A DNA stretch of 64,000 nt. Source: Phialophora verrucosa. Lineage: Eukaryota; Ascomycota; Eurotiomycetes; Chaetothyriales; Herpotrichiellaceae. Positions 23,284 through 34,347 of the stretch are shown piece by piece (the first letter of the stretch is position 1; every line of letters begins with the position of its first letter). The position numbers and the translations under genes are program-made. The stretch spans positions 1,736,001 to 1,800,000 of the forward strand of contig MSED01000009.1 in assembly GCA_002099365.1 (NCBI GenBank), read 5' to 3'. The notes below the pieces were generated by a model. The model made no database searches. It saw only the letters and a list, made by a program, of their open reading frames with translations, and was not told where the DNA came from.

Positions 23284-23757
23284 TCAGGAGGACCGGGGTT
23301 TATTGCTCCTGATTCCTCCATTCAATTCCCTCTCCTTCTCTCCGTTTGCCTGCATTTCGTTGAGCACTCGCTCGGCAGTCTTCATCGCTTCAACACCCGA
23401 GGGAACACCGCAGTAGACCGTAGCATGGAGGATGGCCTCCCGAATCTCTAATTCGCTTAACCCGTTGTTCCTGGCGCCACGAATGTGCACTCCGAGCTCC
23501 GTGGAGCGGTTCAGTGCCATCAGCATACCAATGTTGAGTAGACTGCGGTCGCGTTTCTCGAGGCCTGGTCGTCCCCATGCCCATCCCCAGCACCACGTCG
23601 TGACGAGCTCTTGGCCAGGGAATGCGAACTCGGTCGACCCGTTCTTCAAAGCTTGGTCCACGAAGGTATCACCGACCACCGCCCGTCGGTTGGCAAGCCC
23701 AAGGGCGAAAAGGTCATCGAGGCTCCTTCCTGGTCTCGGGTCGTTACAGTCGGCCAT
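23284..23757 (-). CDS. Carboxymuconolactone decarboxylase (CMD)-family protein
   Basis: A small all-helical protein of 157 residues if started at the ATG at 23757 (MADCNDPRPGR); an in-frame upstream ATG would add about 27 residues. The CMD core is clear: QELVTTWCWGWAWGRPGLE, RSLLNIGMLMALNR, then ELGVHIRGARNNGLSELEIREA with the helix-turn HATVYCGVPSG. The family includes gamma-carboxymuconolactone decarboxylase (aromatic-ring catabolism) and AhpD-type peroxidases. This protein lacks the C-x-x-C of AhpD, so a decarboxylase or isomerase-like role is more likely. It lies beside the dehydrogenase on the same strand. The substrate is unknown. Confidence 0.82.
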   Translation of the reverse strand: MADCNDPRPGRSLDDLFALGLANRRAVVGDTFVDQALKNGSTEFAFPGQELVTTWCWGWAWGRPGLEKRDRSLLNIGMLMALNRSTELGVHIRGARNNGLSELEIREAILHATVYCGVPSGVEAMKTAERVLNEMQANGEKERELNGGIRSNKPRSS

Positions 23758-24082
23758 TGTATTTCGGCGGGAGGATTTGATCGCCCTGTTTGAAGGTGAG
23801 AGTGTCGTGAGTATTACAAAGGGAATATAAGATAGCATCTTTCGAGACGAACACGGTCCTGGCCCTGCTTAAATACAATCTCAGTCCGGGAGGAGCATCC
23901 GAGCACCGCTGCCACTGCTTCGACAGTTCCGGTGGTGCTGTGACAACAAGAAGGACGGATTTACACAGGTCAACGCGCCTAGAGGACGTCTATAGTCTCC
24001 CTCATTGCACGCTCATTTTCCCTCATGCTACGCCAGAGACGAGGGAGCCCTGATTCTTTGCTCAAGGTCAATATTGTACCGA

Positions 24083-25255
24083 TTATAGGCCATTCTCCAT
24101 CAGGTACTGATAGATCACTCGGGCGTCTTTCCCGCTGTACCGCGAATCATCCGCAGCGTCCTTGAACACACCTAATGCAGCCTTGTCCAGCGCAGTCCGA
24201 GCTCCCACACTTTCCGCCAAATCCTTCCCAAGCTCGAGCACTTTGTGAGCCAATTCGATCTTGAAACCACCCACGTAGCCGTGACTGGCCGGCGCGTCGG
24301 GGTGCACACCTGGAACCGGATTGTTCTTTGATGTGACCCAACATTGTGCACTGCCCGAATTGAATAGATCCGTCAATTTCCCGAGATCAAGGTTGAGCCT
24401 TTGGGCAATGTTGTACGCCTCGGAAACGCTGAGGACGCTGATGATGGAGATGTAATTGTTGATAACCTTGAACGCGGTACCGGCGCCAACATCGCCGCAG
24501 TGGAATATACTCTCAGGCTTGCCCATGTGTGCCAGCAGCGGTTTCAACTTTGAAAATTGTTCGCTGGAGGAGCCAACCATAAAGCTCAGAGTGCCGGCTT
24601 TGGAGCCCATCGGTCCGCCCGATATGGGCGCATCCACAAACGATACTCTTCCGATTTGCTTAGATGCTTCGTGGACTTCTTGAATGCTTGACGATGCAAT
24701 CGTCCCGCACTCGACAAGGAGCTTCTCCCGGCCTGACGCTTCAGCGGCGGCCAACGCGCCATTCTGGGAATCGAGATACACTGCACGCAGTGCTTCGCTG
24801 GAGGGCAAGACGGTAATGAGAGTGTCCTAGGTTCAAGTTTGTCCAATCAGTATGATACCAACTTTTTGACTTCGTGGTTGGGCATGGATGTGTCTATGAA
24901 GCGATTTGGCCTCCTCGTGTAGAAATGTACGCACAGATTCACAGAGTGTCGTGGGGACAAATCAAAAGGTGCTTACCGCGCTCTCGACAGCCTCCCGCGC
25001 CGAGTTAACGACGACTGACGGCCCCGCATCGGCGGTTTCAGACTGGAATCTTTCACAAGCCTTACTGTTAACATCGCAGACGAGCATGCCTATGTCAGAG
25101 CCGATCTTTTCACGCAGGTTCACCGCCATGTAGTAACCCATGACACCAAGCCCTGCCGGATTTCATGTTACGCCCTGTCTGAAGTTGGTGGGCCAAGTTA
25201 ATTGCGTACCTATGAATGCGATGGTTTTCTCTGGAGGGGTTGAAATCCTCGACAT
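24083..25255 (-). CDS. 3-hydroxyisobutyrate / glyoxylate reductase-family dehydrogenase
   Basis: Beta-hydroxyacid dehydrogenase with an N-terminal Rossmann fold. Exons 25210-25255, 24977-25152 and 24083-24826 give 321 residues. The intron-split nucleotide loop reads AFIGLGVMGYYMA. VDAPISGGPMGSKAGTLSFM is the substrate-binding signature. The catalytic-Lys region reads AFKVINNYISI, and the C-terminal helical domain follows with AHKVLELGKDLAES. The family covers 3-hydroxyisobutyrate, tartronate-semialdehyde and glyoxylate/succinic-semialdehyde reductases. In this island a glyoxylate-reducing role would fit hydroxyproline breakdown, but valine catabolism is equally possible on sequence alone. The intron before exon 3 is long, about 150 nt. 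Confidence 0.85.
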
Positions 25256-25582
25256 TTTGTCTTCGCCGCCGGTTAGCTGCTTGAAAATTGATGGACTCTA
25301 TGTTGGGACAGAATTCTAGTGAATCTTGTAGAATGAAAGGCAAGAATGAATGTGCTTGACTTTGGTTGTTGTTGTTGCTGGGCCATCGCCGTGTCGGGCT
25401 CTCGGGAAGCGAGTGGCGGACTGCCTCTCTGAACGCCGGGACTGCTTCCGAACAGCCAAGTCCTGCCGCCGCACAGCTACCGATACATGATTCCCATCCC
25501 TGGGGGTATCAAATCATTCCTCTGCGAGCCAGACTGCGGCAAGAGACAAGCGCAAGGATGGAGGTATCTGTCTCGTTGAATT

Positions 25583-28037
25583 TTAGAAGCTAGGCAGAAA
25601 TTCATTGAAGCCCCCAGGCTGAAGGGCATCCGCCAAATTTAGAATCTGTGCCCCTGATAGGCCATCATCAGCAATCCATTCATCAAAAAAGGGATCACCG
25701 AGACTAGGCAAGCTGGCCTGGTCGGCGATGGAAGGTTCTCTCGAGGCGGGCGGTGGCGTTGAGTTCATCGTCTTTCCCCCGATATTCTTATTGCCTTGAG
25801 TTGTTGGTCTCAGCATTGTTGCCAACTCTTCAACTTCGGCCTTTCGCATGCTGCCCAGAACATTACCTTTGGACGATACATAGTCGAAGACATCCAGGAC
25901 CTTTTCGAGCCAGTTTTCTTGTGGCAGCAACTTGGGGTGCAGGTTCGAGGCCATTACAAGAACAAAGGCAGCAGAGAAAGCACATTCAAGGTCAAAAGGC
26001 AAAAAGGTGTCTGCAGGTCTGTTCAGCTCGCATACCCATCAATCAGTTGGGTGAGACTAGGTCACACTCACCGAGTAATTCGTGTTGTCTCAAATCCGAG
26101 ACAATGGCGACGATCTGTATGGCGGCGTCAATGCAGACTTGGACAAGCCCCTTTGCTGACGACGAGAGTGGAAATGAACGGTTGGCGGTCGGGCTTTCGA
26201 GCCGAAATTTCAGTATGTAGAACAAAAAAGGCCGCGTAGCGAGAAGCAGACACTATTGTCGGGTCAGCGAATTCCGGCAGAGAGCCCACAGGTGGCAGTG
26301 AAAGCGAGAACGGGCATGGATAGGCAGGCTTCACCACCAGATGCTTACTTGGTGATAGGCGAGATTGAGATGGGCAGCCACGCGCGAGATCTGTCCAAAA
26401 CAACGCTCGGAGAACAGGTTTAGCTCATTGGCAAGGCCGGCTACTCCACGTAATACAGTCTGGGTCGTGGTGAGATAGGTTTTGGTCAGTCCGCCATCGC
26501 GTCGGTACACCGCTATGCAGCCATATTAGCCATATTTCGCACCAGTCCTCCTCCCGACAGCTGGACCTACTGCTCACAACTTCACCCAGAAGCCGGCATA
26601 TTTTGACATGAATGGTTTGACCGGTTGCGCTGGTGTCGGAATCTTCGGCGTCAGGGAGAGGGGCCGTTAAGTCCTCGTCATGGAGCGACATGGGAACACC
26701 CATTGAGCAGGAAAGCTTCCGTTCGAGGGTATAAACTGTCCACCAGATGCGTCGACCTCGCCGAACGAGCTGTGGTCCAATAACATCTGCCTGTAGGTCG
26801 GTATGAAGACCGTGAGAATGAGCCATCCTCATTGCTTGGCCGACCTAGACTCAGCCGTCAAACAGAGTCCGTGAGGTTTGGATGAACACATACGTAGATA
26901 TTAGCTGCACTTCGATGGTCAACGCACTGAAGATAAAGTGCAATGCAGCAGAGAATCTCCGTAGATCCCACCGGATCTGGACACAATTGTGTGATCTCAG
27001 GAAGGAGACGCAGTGCACGCGAAAACAAGTCAGAGCTCGAGGTCACATTACTCGGCGGGCTTGAGCTAGTAAAGGCCTTTGCAAAGGCCATGAGAACCAG
27101 ATAGTGGACAAACCAGGCTTGAGAGCTCTGAGCGTAAGCGGCTGGCGCCTCGTAAAAGAGGTGCAGACGGGAGTTGAAATCGGTTTCGTCAAAGAGATAG
27201 AAGAGCGGATACGTCCGGAACTTGACGGTCTGGAGATAGTAAAGCGACAGATCTATAGACGGAAGCCCTGCAAGATCCGAGTCGGAGACAGTCGTTCTTT
27301 GCGAGTCGAGTCTGTATGCTTCTCCTTCCACATAAATGGAACCCTTGTTTGAAGTTTGTGAGTGTGGACTCTGCTCAGCCATACGAAGGACCTGTCGGCT
27401 GAATGACCAGGTCGAGGAATGGCCGAGGTAGCGGAGAGTTCCGGAGTCGTCGAAAATAAAAGCAGGCTGTTCAGGTACGAGAGGATTGGAAACACCATTG
27501 TGAGCCGAGTCAGCGCTGTCTCTAGGCGACAAGGCGGGGTCGATCCCATCGCTCTGTGCCATCAAAGCCGAGTCCTGTTGTGAAGCAGAATTGTTGCTGG
27601 AGGGGAGAAGAAGATTTCGAGAGACATCAGCGGTTTGGTTCGAGCTGGATGCAGCGTATTCATCCCCGTCAGAATTGGCGGCCTGCGATACCGGTTGCTG
27701 CGTGCCGTTCGCCGGGTCGAGATAGTCCGTGGGCTGATTATGAAGATTTGGCAGGCGCTGTTGCTGCTCGAGTTGACTCAACCTACCCCTAAGCTCCTGA
27801 AGGAGACTGATATCGCTGGTCAATGGTGTGAAAATACCAAAAGCACGGGTTCCCATATTACCTTTCGGCGACCAGGACCTTCTTGTCTTCATTACCGAAC
27901 TCACAATGCAGGCCTTTCTGCCCGCATGCTATGCAAGGATGCGTGCCCGAACATTTGATTTTGTGACTTCGACAACGCCGACATGCATTCGATACCCGTT
28001 TACGGACTGCGCCTTCGCCGGGTTCGGTGCGAGGCAT
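25583..28037 (-). CDS. Zn2Cys6 transcription factor with fungal-specific regulatory domain
   Basis: Probable pathway regulator of the island. Six exons: 27862-28037, 26894-27806, 26571-26844, 26349-26512, 26072-26252 and 25583-26010, in agreeing phases, giving 711 residues. The binuclear zinc cluster is intact: C19-x2-C22-x6-C29-x5-C35-x2-C38-x6-C45 with the basic RSHKIKC segment, followed by a coiled-coil linker (SLLQELRGRLSQLEQQQ). The fungal transcription-factor middle domain includes YVGQAMRMAHSHGLHTD and RRGRRIWWTVYTLERKLS. An acidic, hydrophobic tail (DPFFDEWIADD) could activate transcription. Placed between the dehydrogenase and the mu-crystallin protein, it could serve as PrnA does in Aspergillus; no orthology is claimed. 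Confidence 0.88.
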
Positions 28038-28484
28038 ACCTGTTTCTCGTCAGGGAATGATGATGAGGCTACCTTTGGTTCTGCAGCAGCAGCAACAGTG
28101 CGTGCAGAGGCCATAAACATCGCATGCAATTCCGGCAAGATAGCAAGAGCAGTCGTAGCCTCGGCAGGAGTACAATGCCTCTGCAGGCCGCTGCACGAAG
28201 GTGATAAGGGCAGGACAATGTTCACATCATTGCCAATGGTGGCGGACGGAATCGTCGAGATTGCCAAGAAATTTTGGCACCTCGCTGCCTTAAGATCATG
28301 TCCGAACAACGTTAGCCCCGCTTAGTCAGAGTGTGGCCTTTGGGCTTGTGACTCGGAATGATAGAATTGCCGTTATTCTTTCATTGTCGCCGACTCCTCT
28401 CTAAACATCTACAAAGGTTCGAGAATGCCTCATTCGAGGTAGCAGGACTATACCTACAGAGCTGCACAAAGGCGTGGCTTGCTC
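28038..28484. other. Gap upstream of the regulator
   Basis: No gene supported. It should contain the promoter of the Zn2Cys6 gene and the 3' end of the mu-crystallin gene, both on the minus strand. Confidence 0.4.
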
Positions 28485-29594
28485 TCAGAAGTCCTCAACA
28501 AAAGTGCCGAGTCCGAGAGCTCTCGCAAGTGAGACGAGGGTTTCTGACATCGCCAGGTCCATCACGCCATTGCCAACGCCTTTGTAGATGACAAGACCAT
28601 CAGTCAGCCATGCATCCAGCTGCTTGCTCTTGGCCCTTGCGTCGTCTAGAATCTCTCCAAGTTCGGTCAAGTTTTTGTCATCGACCTTCGCCTGAATAAT
28701 GTCTCCAGCCTCTGTGATAGCTGCTCCTCTATTATCCACTACTATACCTCCGGGACCTTCAGCGCCACGGCGTACGAGTGCCGGATCGAGTTCTACCATT
28801 GACGGCTGGAAAGATCCAACTGCTGAAATGTATGGCCCCCGCGTACCGTCGGCTGAGCTCGCATTAAGTGATATCGCAGCGAACAGAGGAGTCTTGGACG
28901 CCGTGGTGCAAAACACCGCATCCGCCTTTTCAACACAGAGCTGGATCCTCGGCTCGTTGGATGCGTCAGCCAGCTCAAACTGTACGCCCTGGCTGGATGG
29001 CAGATGAGGATCTCTCGACAATTCGTCGACAAGGGCTTTTGCTCTCGTCCGTGACCGATTAACGATTGTAATGCTGCGAATGTCTCCGCCCCTTAGCAGA
29101 AGTGCCAGTCGGATGTGCCATTCTGCCTGTTTTCCAGCGCCGAAGACAAGAATGTTGCTGACATTCCGCCGGCCTTCCAAGAGGAGCACTGCCGCCAGAG
29201 ACGTGCGGAACCCTGTCAGCTCTTCTGCCCCGAGAACAGCATACTGGCCACCCTCTACCCTTGACATGAACACAGCACCTCGCGGCGCAGTAGATGCGCT
29301 CGGCGAGTCCGTTGGTGACCACCCGTCTGGTCTCTCCGGAGCGTTTTCCAGAATCTTGACCGAGGCAGCAGTATTAGACAGAGCTGGTAATATGAAGCTG
29401 ACGCCTCCATTCGCTCGCCGTGTAACCGCTCGGTGTGGCTGGGATGGGGCTGCTTCACTACCCGCTTCGCCGCCTGATGAGAAAGCTATCAATGAGTCTG
29501 CCAAGCACTGTTTGAAAGGCAATAAGTCCTCCCGGCCCTTGAGCCTGAGCAGTAGCGAGCGGACGGCCGCGTTTGAAAGGATGAAGATGCCCAT
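28485..29594 (-). CDS. Ornithine cyclodeaminase/mu-crystallin family protein (PrnX-like)
   Basis: NAD(P)-dependent family that includes ornithine cyclodeaminase, ketimine reductases and delta-1-pyrroline-2-carboxylate reductase. No intron; the ATG at 29594 (MGIFILSNAAVRSLL) gives 369 residues and was preferred to the upstream ATG because the family starts this way. Key segments: GGVSFILPAL, RGAVFMSRVEGGQYAVLGAEELTG cut short here at LTGFRTSLAA, the Rossmann loop LVFGAGKQAEWHI, and the C-terminal YKGVGNGVMDLAM, the family's end signature. The Aspergillus prn cluster contains a protein of this family (PrnX) of unknown role. In an imino-acid cluster, reduction of a cyclic imine is a likely activity, but the substrate is not shown. 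Confidence 0.87.
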   Translation of the reverse strand: MGIFILSNAAVRSLLLRLKGREDLLPFKQCLADSLIAFSSGGEAGSEAAPSQPHRAVTRRANGGVSFILPALSNTAASVKILENAPERPDGWSPTDSPSASTAPRGAVFMSRVEGGQYAVLGAEELTGFRTSLAAVLLLEGRRNVSNILVFGAGKQAEWHIRLALLLRGGDIRSITIVNRSRTRAKALVDELSRDPHLPSSQGVQFELADASNEPRIQLCVEKADAVFCTTASKTPLFAAISLNASSADGTRGPYISAVGSFQPSMVELDPALVRRGAEGPGGIVVDNRGAAITEAGDIIQAKVDDKNLTELGEILDDARAKSKQLDAWLTDGLVIYKGVGNGVMDLAMSETLVSLARALGLGTFVEDF

Positions 29595-30000
29595 ATGGAC
29601 CAGGACAAAGCCTAACACATCTCTTTTCACGAGCTCTGATCACATTGCACTCAGGATGGACCGCGAAAATCTCTGGTACCTGCGCCGAGACCATAAAAGT
29701 CACAATATTTTGTGGCAGAATAAAGACAATCTGGTCCTTCCTCACTTAGACGATCGCGGAATCTAGGTCCGTGGGTATCGGGGCTACTTTCCGACAACAG
29801 AACATGTGGAACCGCCAATTCCTGGAACGCCTGCAGTACGTATCCGGTTCCGTCAACGTGACAAAGGCCTAAGATTCAGGCGAACTCGGTTCAAGTAAAC
29901 GACCCAAAAGTTGCGAGGGCTCCCTCGGTCACGTTGTTGAAAGCCACCACCGAGGCAAATGGTCAAGAGGTCGAGCTGATTGGTGTAGCTAAGACTGAAC
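29595..30000. other. Divergent gap between mu-crystallin gene and aldolase remnant
   Basis: No supported gene. It would hold the promoter of the mu-crystallin gene and, formerly, of the aldolase. Confidence 0.4.
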
Positions 30001-30862
30001 ATGGCACCCAGAAATATCTTCGCAAAAAACCTTTACGACCTGTTCAAGGTAAACAGGCTCACTGTGGTAAGTCTGTTATTGACCTTGTATTCGTCCAATA
30101 TTGGTGTTCTAAAGAACGTGAGCCCTTTGGGGTCCGTCTTTGCCCGTCTCTTCATGTTGTTCAACTGGCGAAGACTAATGGGTATGACTCATTGTTCATG
30201 TACATGGAGCACTCGGTGCTAAATCAGGCGCAGGCCAGCAACCTCTGCACCACGGCATTGCTGGCGAACACCACCCCATTTGTGCGAGTCCCTTACCAGA
30301 GTGGTAATGGCTATGTCCAGCGCGCTCTGGACGGAGGAGCGATTGGTATCATCTTTCCACATATTCACAGTGCCCGGTTTGCTGTTCCCCCGGCACTGTC
30401 GACAAATGTAGTCTCACCACACATTATCATAACCGACGTCGAGGCTGCTGTTGCAATATGCAAATACCCTCGACCGGCATACGGTCGCTTACCGGACAAC
30501 TTCCTCAATATGCTCTCTCAACTAATCCCCCCGCACATTTTGTTGAGCAGGCAAACTCCCGAGGCTCCGCCGTGGGTCTGATGATCGAAACCCGCTCTAC
30601 AATTGAAAACATTGATTCAGTCGCCGCAGTACCACGTGCAGATCTTCTGCTTATTGGTTTAAACGACCTTTCGCACGAACTCGGCGTCCGTGCACAATTT
30701 GAGAGCGACTCGTTCCAGAAGGCTCACGGCCTGAAAAGCACGGCAAGATATTCGGACTCGCTGGCATCTGAGCCAACGCCAAATTGCACAATTGGACCAT
30801 TAATAAGCTCAAAGCACGCTTTATCCTAGCACAATAAGATTCTGGGTGGATCGCAAGAGGGT
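30001..30862 (+). pseudogene. HpcH/HpaI aldolase, broken by frameshifts and stops
   Basis: Remnant of a class II, metal-dependent pyruvate aldolase of the HpcH/HpaI family. Exon 1 (30001-30066) joins 30123 over a 56-nt intron to give PFGVRLCPSLHVVQLAK, then MEHSVLNQAQASNLC, FVRVPYQSGNGYVQRALDGG and IIFPHIHSA. At about 30468-30471 the homology moves by one base into another frame, where it goes on as RSLTGQLPQY, VGLMIETRSTIENID and LLLIGLNDLSHELG. A second shift near 30721-30736 leads to HGKIFGLAGI followed by an in-frame TGA at 30769-30771; LKARFILAQ then meets TAA at 30835-30837. Two shifts and two stops make a working enzyme very unlikely. The aldolase would have cleaved a 2-keto-4-hydroxy acid. 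Confidence 0.8.
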
Positions 30863-31598
30863 CTAAATCGTGCATCGGTGAGCTGATGAGCGTTATTGCG
30901 TGAATGCGGGAGACCCTTCCGAAAGCGATTGTTACAATGTACCCGCTGAATGAGTGCTCGGGGCTGCTTCTCTAATGTATTCCAACACTTCCAGAAGCCA
31001 AACTGAGATCTCGGATAGTCTGCGAAGACGTGTTAGTGGAACCGACACGACCCATCCACACGACAAGAGATTACAGGGCACAATAATCACAAGTCATGGA
31101 CCGACCAGAATCTATTGAAGTTGTCGCCCAATTTGTAGAGTGACAATAATGTGTGACGTACCTGATGGAGAGAGAAGTGCAAGGCTTCAATGGGACACCC
31201 AATACCTGTGCTCTTTTGCGCGGCGCTGATCCTTCGCATGGCCTTATCCTAACACCGTTGTCCATGTTGGCGAGCACAATGCTCGGTAAGCATGTGTCCG
31301 ATATTGAACGGAAGAGCTGGCCGAGCGCTTCTTCGGTTTCCGATAGGCGTACAACATCCCTCCTCCCCCACAGCTTCATCTTACCGACAAGCGGAGATTT
31401 CCACATGCAGAAGAAAAAACTCACCCTCTCCCTTGGATCACTTTCACGGACTGTCTGATATCGGCTCGTGTGGTCAGAACAAGTCGATCATTGTTGCTTC
31501 TACCATCTGCAAGCTCCTCACTGTGGGCTTCGCTGTCTCTTCCAACAGGGGCTCCATCAAAGCCGCTTGGCAACTTTGCGCACGCTTATCGAAATAAG
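30863..31598. other. Intergenic region before the first P5C reductase
   Basis: About 740 bp, no supported gene; small frames here lack family features. It should carry the promoter of the reductase gene. Confidence 0.4.
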
Positions 31599-32533
31599 AT
31601 GGCTCTCCAGCACGGTGAGATCATCTTGGGAATCATTGGATGTGGTCAGTGCTGAGACATACCCTTCACTGATCCCTTGTTCACTCGTCTGCAGGGAAAA
31701 TGGCAACAGCGGTACTTGGAGCTGTGTTCCAATCAACGGAAAACTCCCGAAGCCCATTGAGGAAAGTGCTAGCCAGTGTAAGAAGTCCAGAGTCCCAAGC
31801 ACGGTTGAAGACGAGATTTGCGGCACAAGGTGATGCCATGGAAGTTCTCGTTGGAAACAATGTACGGGTTGCTGAGGAAGCCAACGTGGTGCTTCTAGGA
31901 CATAAGCCGTACATGCTCGACAATGTCCTCGGCGCAGAGGGCTTGTCAGATGCGTTGAGAGGCAAATTGATCATCAGTATCCTCGCAGGAATCTCAAAGG
32001 GGCAGATCCTTGAAAAGTTGTATGGGTCGGGAGAGAAACCCCAGGCTTTCGTCTTACTGGCTGTGCCGAATATGGGTGCCCAAGTCCAAGAGTCCATGAC
32101 GGTAATTGCTGAACCTTCGCCTGATATTCCTTCCGAGTTGGTTCACCAGACCACCTGGCTCTTTGAACAAGCAGGCAAGGTCAAATTCGTCGCACCCTCC
32201 CTCCTCAACCTGTCAAACATTCTCGTTGGAGCCTGCATAGCTCTGACGACGATTGGTGTAGATGGAATCCTCGACGCCGCAGTCATGGAAGGTATGCCTC
32301 GCCCGCAGGCACAAGAACTAGCGAGTCAGTGTCTCATTGCTACCGGGAAACTACTTGGGAATGGCTCGCACCCGGCTGAGCTTCGGGAGTCAATATCATC
32401 CCCTAAAGGCTGCACCATCAGGGCTATAGCCCAACTGGAGAAACTAGGTGCTCGATCCGCTTTCACGGAGGCTATTAAGGCGGGCGCTGACCACCTCAAA
32501 ATCATGGGCTCTCTCCAAGATCCGCCACGATAA
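31599..32533 (+). CDS. Pyrroline-5-carboxylate reductase family (ProC-like)
   Basis: NAD(P)H-dependent reductase that turns delta-1-pyrroline-5-carboxylate into proline; the family also reduces other cyclic imines. Exons 31599-31644 and 31695-32533, phase 1, 294 residues. The nucleotide loop GIIGCGKMATA is at residues 11-20 and is built across the intron. Then come LLGHKPYMLDNVL, the beta-strand GKLIISILAGI and the C-terminal dimerisation helices (FVAPSLLNLSNILVGACIAL, AQELASQCLIATGKLL). The usual catalytic-region SPKGCTI is present. All motifs are intact. A reductase inside a catabolic cluster is odd, as it opposes proline dehydrogenase; it may act on a different imine. It converges on the aminotransferase. 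Confidence 0.87.
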
Positions 32534-32875
32534 GAGGCGTACAGTTCGTTCATCCGCTCGATCTCCAGGAGTAGTCTCCCAAAGCCGCTGCAAACTACCT
32601 CCTATGCAATTTCCATTGGCGAATTCTGCTGGTGTCTAGGACAGAGCGATCAAGCTGTTGTGCGGATGCGAGGAAACTATCAGTTGGTCCCACAGGGAAT
32701 GCCATGAATGCGGGGACAGCAGGAGTGATGAAAAATCGGCGTGGACTGAGACTAGCAGGCTTCTCAGCTAAGGCAGTAAAGGTACCTTTTTCTTGATTTT
32801 ACACTCCAAATCCGAGTGGTAGAAAAGGTTCAACTGGGGTTAGAGTTATGGTCGGGGAGCGCTGCCACACGGAGT

Positions 32876-34347
32876 CTAATGTCTAGCTACTTGATCTAAT
32901 ATTCTTGCGGTTCTGTCGATATTGTTGGATGAAAGTCCAGCCACGTTGATCCGACCATTGGGAGGCAAGAAGACATGTCGCTCCAGGAGTGCTTCGATCT
33001 GACCCGGCTCTAGATAAAGAAGGGAAAAGAGGCCCTTCTCCCGGATGATATGATCCCATGACCCTGGACTTTTCAAATTTTCCGTCAAGAGACGGTGTAA
33101 AGTCTCTCTATTGCCGCTAATCCTGCCAGCTGCTTGTTTGAGCTCGTCTCTCCATTCGAGCGTCAGATCCTTGTTCTCCAAGATAATAGCTGCGAGCCTC
33201 GCACCCCATGCAGGTGACGATGAGACCTCCCACCTAAGTTGGGCCCTGAGCTGGTCTAGGACGTTTTCCGCAATAGCAGAAGTTGAGCAGGAAACATGAA
33301 GCGCGCCCACACGCTCTGAGTAAAGGCCCATGACCTTGGAGAATGACTGACAGGCGAGTAAGTCTATGCCCTGCTCAGTGAAGTGTCGGATCGCCCATGC
33401 ATCATCTTCAATAGCATCCCGGTTTCCAGATCCAAATCCGATATATGCCGCGTCAAAGAACGCGAAATGGCGGCGCTCTAGCATAGCTCGAGCTAATTGA
33501 GTCCATTGTTCCCGGTCGTAGTCGACTCCGGTGGGGTTGTGGCAAGCCGCTTGGAGGACAAAGATACTGCGATCCGCGGCGTTTCGCATTTCGGAAATGG
33601 CAGCTTCAGCGTCGGCGCCTGGATTGTTCTGATTGAGATAGCTATAACTCTTAACAACAAATCCGGCACTCTCAAAAAGCGGTCGGTAGTTTGGCCAGGT
33701 TGGTTCTCCGACGTACACCACAGGAGGCTGAGCATTCTCGCCGACGAAGTTGCGCCTAAGGAAGGCAGCACCGATTCTATTTGCGCCTGTGCCTGCAACG
33801 GTCTGAACGGTGGCGATCTGATTGTCCCGGGAAAAGCCACTGTTAGACGATGGATCTGGGGAGATCAGAAAGATAAACTTTACCCTATGGTTTTTTACGG
33901 CAGAAGCATCGGTACCAAACAGAAGTTCCCTAGAGAGCTTTCGAAAGGATGGTATACCGATGGTCAGACAATACTGGGAACGTCAGCCCAGGCAGCCAGC
34001 GGCGTCTTTAAACCAATGTACATCGTGGCCTGGGTTCCATTCTTCAAGTCTTCTTTTGGCCTGTTATACAGTCAGCAATCATGTTCGCCAGATCAGGAAG
34101 TGCATAATTCCTTCTTCAATGCCTCGAATTCGTGGTATCGGCCATGCTCATCTCGATAAACTCCAGCGCCCAAGTCGATTTTGCGAGGATCATCGCACGC
34201 ATCAACCTTCTGTTTCAACACCTGCATGACGTCGGGCAGGCATTTGGGCACATCTTTGAAGGCCATGGATGATACACAGCGGCACGACTGGTGCCTCCTG
34301 GCCAGACCGGGTAGAGTCCAGAGTCTACCGGCGGGTCTGGTGGACAT
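32876..34347 (-). CDS. Aspartate aminotransferase-like protein with lost splice donor
   Basis: PLP fold-type I transaminase of the aspartate/aromatic class. Four exons are implied by homology, all phase 0: 34111-34347, 34022-34060, 33884-33973 and 32876-33817, 435 residues. An Arg-rich N-terminus (MSTRPAGRLWTLPGLARR) suggests mitochondrial import. Core motifs are IDLGAGVYRDEHG, VQTVAGTGANRIG, HNPTGVD, FFDAAYIGF and CQSFSKVMGLYSERVG with the PLP Lys at 283. Intron 1 (34061-34110) has a normal branch site and AG end, but its 5' end reads GA instead of GT. Without removal, translation ends after KKELCTS. No other GT nearby keeps the frame. The gene may be a recent pseudogene, or the site may be spliced by an unusual route. 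In the island it would transaminate glutamate or 4-hydroxyglutamate. Confidence 0.7.

Noticed and set aside
29071..29766. 231-codon plus-strand frame antisense to the mu-crystallin gene
   Set aside because: Its opposite strand carries the intact Rossmann-fold protein; nothing recognisable in this frame.
33840..33884. A 44-nt intron ending at CTAACAG in the aminotransferase gene
   Set aside because: It breaks the frame; the AG at 33818-33820 gives a 66-nt intron in phase with the conserved I-A-T-V-Q-T join.
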